The position numbers were made by a program, and so were the translations under genes. A stretch of DNA of 64,000 bases, from positions 31,686 through 95,685 of the forward strand of contig CAZGKW010000012.1 of NCBI GenBank assembly GCA_964526295.1, in the 5' to 3' direction. Below, one piece after another: positions 58,639 to 64,000 of the stretch. Below the pieces are notes generated by a model. That model was not told where the DNA came from and did not search any database. It worked only from the letters and a program-made list of their open reading frames with translations. The first letter of the stretch is position 1; each line of letters starts with the position of its first letter. The stretch comes from CAZGKW01 sp964526295 (GTDB lineage: Bacteria > Planctomycetota > Phycisphaerae > FEN-1346).

Positions 58639-59283
58639 ATGACCCGGCAGCGGATCGGCATCCTGGGCGGCACGTTCGACCCCGTCCACTACGGGCACGT
58701 CATCCCCGCCCAGTACGCCTTCAACGAGTGGCGGCTGGACCGGCTGCTTCTGGTGCCTGCCGACTCGCCGGTCCATCGCCCGCGTCACGAGCCGGCGCCG
58801 GCCGAGGACCGGCTCCGGATGTGCGAGCTGGCCGCCGCCCCCCTGCCCCGGTTCGAGGTCTCCGACGTCGAGGTCGCCCGGCCGGAGCCGAGCTACACCG
58901 TCCTGACGCTCCAGGACTTCCGTGAGCGGTTCGGGCCGGAGGCGGAGCTGGTCGTGCTGGTGGGCGAGGACAACCTGCCGCAGCTCCACACGTGGAGGCG
59001 GATCGGCGAGGTCCTCGACCTGGCCACGGTCGTGCCGCTGCCTCGGCCCGTGGATGAGCAGATCGATCTGGGTCCCCTGCGGGACCATCTGGGCGAGGAG
59101 GTCGTGGACGAGCTTCTGGCCCGGCGGGTGCACGCCCCGCTCGTTCCGATCAGCGGCACCCGGATACGGCGGCTGCGAGCGGCGGGCGAGCAGATCACCG
59201 GCCTGGTGCCCGAGGCGGTAGAACGGTACATAACGACCCGAGGCCTGTATGCGGAGGGGCCTGGAAGGCAGCCGGAGGGCTGA
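58639..59283 (+). CDS. nadD: Nicotinate-nucleotide adenylyltransferase
   Basis: The product is 214 aa. NadD adenylates nicotinate mononucleotide to deamido-NAD+ in the cytosol. The nucleotidyltransferase motif GGTFDPVHYGH is at residues 10-20. DRLLLVPADSPVHR, the substrate-binding DRLRMCELA, VLVGEDNLPQLHTWRRI and the C-terminal ISGTRIRRLRAAGE (usual ISSTxIR) follow. No ribosome-binding site precedes the ATG, and the promoter geometry predicts a leaderless message. It is a single gene; the obg, proA or rsfS genes that often accompany it are absent. Confidence 0.96.
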   Translation: MTRQRIGILGGTFDPVHYGHVIPAQYAFNEWRLDRLLLVPADSPVHRPRHEPAPAEDRLRMCELAAAPLPRFEVSDVEVARPEPSYTVLTLQDFRERFGPEAELVVLVGEDNLPQLHTWRRIGEVLDLATVVPLPRPVDEQIDLGPLRDHLGEEVVDELLARRVHAPLVPISGTRIRRLRAAGEQITGLVPEAVERYITTRGLYAEGPGRQPEG

Positions 59284-59551
59284 TTGGATCTGTTTGCGCT
59301 ACCCTGACGTGGTCTCTTGCGGTCGGCTGACTATGCACGGCAACGCGATGGAAGGGGCCGTTCAGACGAGTCTGCGACAGGGGCGGAGGCAGGGCGAGTG
59401 GAGTCCTGCGGGTGAGGCGTGTCGAATAGCCGCCGGCCGACGACGCGCGGGGCCGTGGCTCAGTCTCGGGCAGTCGGTGGCTTGGGTCGGCGGCATGGGG
59501 GCGGAGGGTCGTTGGCGTCTTGGTGGCCAGGGCGTCGCCTGCCCGGGGGCC

Positions 59552-59605
59552 CTGCACATTTTTTGTGCAATGTTCCACGTGGAACATCGCACAAAAAACG
59601 TGCAG
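59552..59605. promoter_or_regulatory. parS: parS centromere site within a 54-bp palindrome
   Basis: TGTTCCACGTGGAACA at 59571-59586 is a perfect match to the bacterial parS consensus TGTTNCACGTGNAACA. It is embedded in a longer inverted repeat whose outer 17-nt arms (CTGCACATTTTTTGTGC and its partner ending at 59605) pair with one mismatch. It lies 44 bp beyond the parB stop codon. The T-run within the left arm could also let the structure act as a terminator for nadD or parB. Confidence 0.95.
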
Positions 59606-59648
59606 GGCAGGGCGAGCCCCGGCCGGAGCCGAACCGACGTGACGACGC

Positions 59649-60536
59649 TCAGCTTGGACGGCCGCGAAGCACCCGCAGGATGCGGTCCAGATCATCCGCG
59701 GAGTAGAATTCGATCGTGATCCGGCCCGAACCCGGCTTCCTCCCTTCCTTCACGTCCACCTTGGTCCCCAGCACCTCCCGCAGACGCGTCTCGACGGCCC
59801 GCACGTGGGGAGACTTCGGAGGCCGGGCGCGGGCCTGGATCCGCCGCTTTCCAGCGAACCCCGCCGCCACGAGCTGCTCGATCTGCCGCACGCTCAGGCC
59901 CTCCCGGGCGGCCCGCTGGGCCAGCGATACCTGACGCGCGGGGTCCCGGAGGGTCAGCAGGGCCCGGGCATGGCCCATCGCCACACGCCCGCTCCGAATG
60001 AGCGACCGAACGTCCTCGGGCAACTCCAGCAGCCGAACGAAGTTCGAGATGCTCGCGCGGTCGATGCCCAGCCGCTTCGACGCCTGGTCCTGGGTCTGCG
60101 ACGTCGTGTCCAGATACGCCTGGAAACTCTCGGCCTTCTCGATGGGGTCGAGGTCCTCTCGCTGGAGGTTCTCGATGAGGGCGATCTCGAGCATCTCCTG
60201 GTCGCGGACGTCGCGGACGACGACGGGCACCTCGGCCAGGCCGGCTGCCTGGGCCGCCCGCAGCCGCCGCTCGCCGGCCACCACCTGATATCGCTCGCCG
60301 TGGGGCCGTACGACGAGGGGCTGAAGGACCCCGTGCTGGCGGATCGAGTCGGCCAGACGGCCCAGCTCCTCGGCGTCGAAGCCCCGCCGCGGCTGGTGCG
60401 GGTTCGGGTCGATCAGCTCAACCGGCAGGGCCGTCGAGGGGAGGGGCCGCTCGGGGGCCTCGCCGGGCGACGCCTCGGCGGCGCCGATCGATTCCATCAG
60501 GCCGTCCAGGCCGCGTCCGAGCTTGCGTTCAGCCAT
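59649..60536 (-). CDS. parB: Chromosome partitioning protein ParB
   Basis: The product is 295 aa. ParB is a CTP-dependent clamp that loads at parS and organises the origin region. The N-terminal CTPase domain has IDPNPHQPRRGFD, then GERRLRAAQAAGLAEVPVVV and ENLQREDLDPIEKAESFQAY. A helix-turn-helix region follows (KRLGIDRASISNFVRLLELP). The C-terminal dimer domain ends in ITIEFYSADDLDRILRVL. The start overlaps the parA stop by 8 nt. A consensus parS is 44 bp downstream. Confidence 0.96.
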   Translation of the reverse strand: MAERKLGRGLDGLMESIGAAEASPGEAPERPLPSTALPVELIDPNPHQPRRGFDAEELGRLADSIRQHGVLQPLVVRPHGERYQVVAGERRLRAAQAAGLAEVPVVVRDVRDQEMLEIALIENLQREDLDPIEKAESFQAYLDTTSQTQDQASKRLGIDRASISNFVRLLELPEDVRSLIRSGRVAMGHARALLTLRDPARQVSLAQRAAREGLSVRQIEQLVAAGFAGKRRIQARARPPKSPHVRAVETRLREVLGTKVDVKEGRKPGSGRITIEFYSADDLDRILRVLRGRPS

Positions 60537-61293
60537 CGTCGGGACTCCTTGGTGCGAGCGGGCCGCCGGCACAGGCCAGCTCCAGACCCAGTTCGGCATA
60601 GGCCCGGGCCCCGGGCGAGCGCGGGGCGTAGTCGATGACCGACAGGCAGTGGCTCGGCGCCTCGGCCACCGCCGGGTCGCGGGGGATGACGGTGCGAAGG
60701 ACCGGCTCGTCGAGCTTTCCCCGGACCTCGGTCTCGACCTCGCGGGTCAGCTCGGCTGCCGGGTCGTACATCGTGAACAAGACGCCCGCGACGGCGGGGC
60801 GGTGCGTCCGGGCCCGGGCCCGGCGGACGGCCCCCAGGAGCTGGACGAGCCCCTCGAGCGGATAGTACTCGCACTGGATGGGGATGAGGACGAAGTCGCC
60901 GGCGGCCAGGGCGCTTCGCGTCAGCGGCCCCAGGGAAGGGGGGCAGTCGACGAGGACGACGTCGAAGCGGGCCGAGGCGGTGCGGGCCAGGTTCTCGCGG
61001 AACGTCGCCGGCGTGGCCCGGTCTGCTAGGCCCTCAAGGTCGCGCCCGGCCGGCAGACAGTGGACCCCGTGCCACTCGGTTTCGACCGGGGCGGCGGCCT
61101 CGCTCGGCGGGGCGAAGGCCGGGCTCCGACCGGCGACGCTCGCACCCACGCCGCTGGTGGCGTTGCCTTGGGGGTCGACGTCGACCAGGAGGACGCGGCG
61201 GCCCATCAGGCCCAGGACGTGGGCCAGGGTGGTGGCGGTGGTGGTCTTCCCGACGCCGCCCTTCTGGTTGGCTACCGCGACGGTGATCGGCAC
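60529..61293 (-). CDS. parA: Chromosome partitioning ATPase ParA (Soj)
   Basis: GTG at 61293 follows GGAGG with a 5-nt spacer. The product is 254 aa. The deviant Walker A motif KGGVGKTTT starts at residue 11, then LLVDVDPQGNATSGVG. Walker B is VVLVDCPPSLGPLT, and IPIQCEYYPLEGLVQLL follows, all typical of chromosomal ParA/Soj. Residues 45-85 include a slightly extended Ala/Pro-rich loop. It is the first gene of the parAB operon and drives origin segregation together with ParB-parS. Confidence 0.96.
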   Translation of the reverse strand: MPITVAVANQKGGVGKTTTATTLAHVLGLMGRRVLLVDVDPQGNATSGVGASVAGRSPAFAPPSEAAAPVETEWHGVHCLPAGRDLEGLADRATPATFRENLARTASARFDVVLVDCPPSLGPLTRSALAAGDFVLIPIQCEYYPLEGLVQLLGAVRRARARTHRPAVAGVLFTMYDPAAELTREVETEVRGKLDEPVLRTVIPRDPAVAEAPSHCLSVIDYAPRSPGARAYAELGLELACAGGPLAPRSPDDG

Positions 61294-61903
61294 GTGGCCC
61301 TCCGACGGGGGATTGTATCGCGCGGGGCAGGGGACGCAACGGCAAATCGGGTCGGCCCCCCCCCCGCGGACGGGGCCGAGCGGAAGCGCACACCCCCGGC
61401 TCAAGGTTATGGGACGTTGCGAAGCCGAGCGCGCGGGGACACGCCCGGCGAAGGACCGAAGGGCCCGAAAGCTATTGAGGACGGTAGAGGTAAGGTCACA
61501 AGTGCGGTGGGAGCCCGACTTGCTAAAGTGGCAGTTTCGGACCCAATTTGGGCACTTTTTCGGCCCCGCAGTGTCTCGCCATGTGCGACATTGGCAACAC
61601 CGTCCTTAATAAGAGCGCCTGTCGGAATGAAACCGGGGGGCGCCGCCGGTTGCGACGTACGCCGGGACCCGCCACTGGACGGGCAGGCAAGCTGCCCGTG
61701 GGGCTCGTGCCGCGAGTTCTAAGGAGGTGGGCTGCCGGGCCGTCAGGGGAGCGACGCGCAGTTGGAGGCCAGGAGAGGTGGCCGGGCCTGTGCGGGGAGG
61801 AAACGGGTCTTCGTTGCCCCTTGCGGCTGGGGCCGGCGTGGGGTAACCTTGGCTTGCGAAAGAAGGCCGGCCGTACGGGCCGACACGGAATGAAGGGCGC
61901 AGC
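61294..61903. other. Intergenic region of 610 bp, no gene recognised
   Basis: Neither strand shows a convincing coding frame. The part 61490-61620 is noticeably less GC-rich and includes an 11-nt palindrome (CCCAATTTGGG) followed by TTTTT. It could hold the promoter region of parAB or of the acylphosphatase gene. I found no tRNA or parS-like sequence here. Confidence 0.45.
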
Positions 61904-62182
61904 GTGGCCGGCAGGAGGCATGTACATTACTCTGGGATGGTCCAGGGCGTCGGGTTTCGCTACGCCGCCGTCCGGGCCGCCGCCGACCTCGACGTGACCG
62001 GCTTCGTCCGGAACCTCTCCGACGGGCGGGTCGAGCTGGTCGCCGAGGGCGACCCCGGACAGATCGAGGAGCTCCTTTCGCGGATCGACCGCCGGATGGG
62101 GGGCCATATCCGCGAAAAACAGGTGGCCGACGAACCGCCCACGGCCGAGTTCGCCGGCTTCGACGTCAAGTACACGCGGTAG
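61904..62182 (+). CDS. acyP: Acylphosphatase
   Basis: GTG at 61904 follows AAGGG. The product is 92 aa, the normal length. It hydrolyses carboxyl-phosphate bonds in small acyl phosphates in the cytosol. The signature GMVQGVGFR (residues 11-19) supplies the catalytic Arg19, and VRN supplies Asn37, followed by the second signature GFVRNLSDGRVELVAEGD. It appears to be a single-gene unit. Confidence 0.95.
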   Translation: MAGRRHVHYSGMVQGVGFRYAAVRAAADLDVTGFVRNLSDGRVELVAEGDPGQIEELLSRIDRRMGGHIREKQVADEPPTAEFAGFDVKYTR

Positions 62183-62359
62183 GGCGGCCCAGGAACCGGG
62201 GCAGGAAGGAGCGGGGCCGGTCGTGACGGAGGGCAGGGCGGCCCGAGTCGTGCGCCGCCTGCGTTTGTCGGGGCCTCAGCTCCGGGGACACGCCGCCCGA
62301 GCCAGGGCAGGCGGGTCGCCCCCCGGCCGGGGGCGGCCGCGGCACAGCGCCAGGGCACT

Positions 62360-63244
62360 ATGCGACTGTTCGGCGTCATCCTGAACACGTTCCGCGAGAC
62401 GGTGCGGCAGGCGGTTTATCTGCTGCTGCTGCTGGCGGGCCTCGGGGTGGTGCTGGGGACGCTCCCGATGCCGCTTTTCACCTTCGCACAAGATACGGAC
62501 ATGTACAAGGAGCTTGGCCTCGCGTTCGTCCTGTTCTTCGTCCTGCTGGCGGGGCTGCTGGCGGCGGCGACGGGCATCGCCCGCGAGGTCGAGGACAAGA
62601 CCGCCCACACGGTCCTGTCGAAGGCCCTCGGACGGGGGACCTTCATCCTGGGCAAGTACCTGGGGGTGCTGGCGGCGGTGGCCCTGGCGACCCTGGTCCT
62701 GGGGGTCGTGTTTGTCGCGTCGGTCTACTATCGGGTGAAGCTCGACGCGGGTGTTCTGGAGCGCCCGTACGCCCACGCCGGGATCGGCCGCGAGATCGAG
62801 GCCTTCCGTGCCCGACAGATATACCAGGCCCTGACGGTCGTGCCGGGCCTGGCGCTGGTGTTCCTCCAGGTGTCGGTGCTGGCGGCGGTGGCGACGGCGC
62901 TGTCGACGCGGCTCTCGACGGCCGCCAGCGTCGGCTTGGGGCTGGGGGCGTTCCTGGTGGGCCACCTGATGGTGTTCGTGGAGTCGGCGACGCGGCTGGC
63001 GGGCCCGATCTGGCAGGCGGCGGCCCAGGCCCTGCTGAGCGTCCTCCCGTTCCTGGAGATCTTCAACATCACCGAGATGCTGGCCCACCGGGTCCTCGCT
63101 CCGGGGGGCCCCGATCCGGCGGGGGCACAGGCCTGGGCCGACGCCTGGGCCTACGTGGGGTGGTCCGGGCTGTATGCGGCGGCGTACTCGGCCTTTGCGG
63201 TTGGGCTGGCGATGCTGCTTTTCCGCCGGCGATCGCTGAGCTAG
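62360..63244 (+). CDS. ABC-2-type transporter permease
   Basis: The product is 294 aa with about six predicted spans. The cytoplasmic segment GIAREVEDKTAHTVLSKALGRGTFILGKYLG between spans 2 and 3 is the ABC-2 permease signature (usual form: E...GT...lLs.P.sr...vlgK). A large loop follows (residues 130-155). Such permeases export lipids, drugs or polysaccharide, or act in gliding and stress systems, together with a separate ATPase. No ATPase gene is seen in the remaining 750 bp downstream. The ATG lies in a C-rich region without a good ribosome-binding site. Confidence 0.82.
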   Translation: MRLFGVILNTFRETVRQAVYLLLLLAGLGVVLGTLPMPLFTFAQDTDMYKELGLAFVLFFVLLAGLLAAATGIAREVEDKTAHTVLSKALGRGTFILGKYLGVLAAVALATLVLGVVFVASVYYRVKLDAGVLERPYAHAGIGREIEAFRARQIYQALTVVPGLALVFLQVSVLAAVATALSTRLSTAASVGLGLGAFLVGHLMVFVESATRLAGPIWQAAAQALLSVLPFLEIFNITEMLAHRVLAPGGPDPAGAQAWADAWAYVGWSGLYAAAYSAFAVGLAMLLFRRRSLS

Positions 63245-63433
63245 CCTCTAGGCGGACTCGCTTTTTCAGCGCGGCTCGAAGGACCCCTTTTCAAACGTTG
63301 GAAGACCGCGGAGATCGCGAGAGCGCCATACAGATAGGGCTGCCAATCGGCGCTGGACACAACATCCTGTAGGTTGCCCACTGTTTTCGCTCCAGCCGAA
63401 CAAACGCTTTCGGCTCGTCGCGTACCATGAAAA

Positions 63434-63457
63434 GGGGCCTGCTGATGGGCAGGCCCC
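63434..63457 (-). terminator. Intrinsic-terminator-like hairpin
   Basis: Arms GGGGCCTGC and its exact complement with a 6-nt loop are followed on the minus strand by TTTT. The structure is suited to stop minus-strand transcription, perhaps from a gene beyond the window, since none is visible on that strand between here and 64000. Confidence 0.5.
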
Positions 63458-63537
63458 GACGTCTTGTATGTCCCGCCGAGACCTGTTCAAGAAAGGTGGT
63501 TGAGGGCTACTTTGTCAACTTCGCCATCATCCACAAG

Positions 63538-64000
63538 GGCCGTAGCGCGGTGCCCAGTCGTGGGCACCGCGCTGGGCAAGGCTGGCCACAGCGCTACGGC
63601 AAGGGGCGGCGGGCACCTCGCGGCGGGCAAGGCTGGCCACAGCGCTGCAGCAAGGGGCGCTGGACACCGCGCGATGGGCAAGGCTGGCCACAGCGCTACG
63701 GCAAGGGGCGCTAGAGTCGCAAGGGCCGTGGCGCGGTGCCCAGTCGTGGGCACCGCGGCGGGCAAGACTGCCCGCCGCGCTACGGCAAGGGGCGCTGGAG
63801 CAAGGGGGGCCGGAGTCACAAGAGCCGTAGCGCGGTGCCCAGTCGTGGGCACCGCGCAGCGGGCAAGACTGCCCACCGCGCTACGGCAAGGGGCGCCGGG
63901 CACCGCGGCGGGCAAGACTGCCCGCCGCGCTACGGCAAGGGGCGGCGGGCACCTCGCGGCGGGCAAGACTGGCCACAGCGCTACGGCAAGGGGCGGCGGG
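63538..64000. repeat. Array of palindromic REP-like repeats, continuing past the window
   Basis: Two repeat types alternate. Type A (GCGGTGCCCA-GTCG-TGGGCACCGC, 10-nt perfect arms) occurs three times, near 63545, 63732 and 63832. Type B (GGGCAAGACTGCCC or GGGCAAGGCTGGCC, then a GCGCTACGGCAAGGGGCG tail) occurs seven times, near 63574, 63624, 63675, 63760, 63860, 63910 and 63961. The best type B copies form a CGGCGGGCA-AGAC-TGCCCGCCG stem. Units differ by a few bases and have no unique spacers. The region from 63245 to 63537 holds no gene. Confidence 0.85.

Noticed and set aside
61294..61903. tRNA or small RNA gene in the parA-acylphosphatase gap
   Set aside because: No GTTCRA-type T-loop or acceptor-stem pairing is visible. 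Only a short palindrome with a T-run was found, too weak to call.
63538..64000. Possible CRISPR array
   Set aside because: The units are palindromic variants in direct succession without unique spacers of constant length, and no cas gene is near.

Overview
The window is about 64 kb of very GC-rich bacterial DNA with dense, mostly operonic genes. It reads like a Planctomycetota or closely related PVC-type chromosome. The evidence is a 3-keto-disaccharide hydrolase (DUF1080) gene overlapping a DUF6288-like toroid protein, a PEP-CTERM protein, a TIGR02597-like protein, beta-helix and FG-GAP surface proteins, and many GTG starts. The phylum is an inference from gene content; no rRNA or marker tree is available. 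I see no rRNA, tRNA, CRISPR array or prophage.

Region 1 (1-17.4 kb, mostly + strand) is a polysaccharide-handling neighbourhood. It has three paralogous secreted beta-structure proteins (1-1701, 1733-3358, 11126-12520), an FG-GAP/VCBS protein, a GT-C-like membrane protein, a GT2 glycosyltransferase on the minus strand, a double pectate-lyase-fold protein, and an ABC sugar importer (two permeases and a binding protein, no ATPase). The importer proteins carry unusual large insertions, and a hairpin-pair repeat sits between the second permease and the binding protein. An eroded remnant gene ends the block.

Region 2 (17.4-19.7 kb) holds an L-threonine aldolase and a DedA/VTT membrane protein.

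Region 3 (19.7-46.2 kb, minus strand) is the centrepiece: 25 consecutive genes with short gaps or start/stop overlaps. In transcription order it encodes three secreted proteins (TIGR02597-like, PEP-CTERM, beta-helix), a TPR lipoprotein, a TonB-dependent receptor, a TonB2-type energising complex (DUF3450, long ExbB, short ExbB, a TonB N-terminus without its C-terminal domain, two ExbD, TonB, TPR lipoprotein), then a type II secretion system (GspD-E-F-G-H-I-J-K, a GspC-like HR protein, L, M) and a final TPR lipoprotein. The arrangement suggests that TonB energisation, an outer-membrane receptor and type II secretion act together on the same surface proteins.

Region 4 (46.9-51.4 kb) has a TIGR03546/TIGR03545-like protein, then a repeat-rich stretch with three near-identical copies of a roughly 92-bp element. 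Each copy is two 23-bp palindromes flanking a perfect TTATCCACA DnaA box. Two copies abut fragments of metalloprotease-type genes. Region 5 (51.4-59.3 kb) contains envelope and secreted genes (toroid/PDZ protein, DUF1080, secretin-like short-domain protein, GT2, larC, a secreted hypothetical) and nadD, which appears to be leaderless.

Region 6 (59.5-64 kb) has a canonical parS inside a 54-bp palindrome next to parB and parA, then acylphosphatase, an ABC-2-type permease and an array of palindromic repeats that runs off the end. The ParABS locus suggests the window may lie near the chromosome origin.
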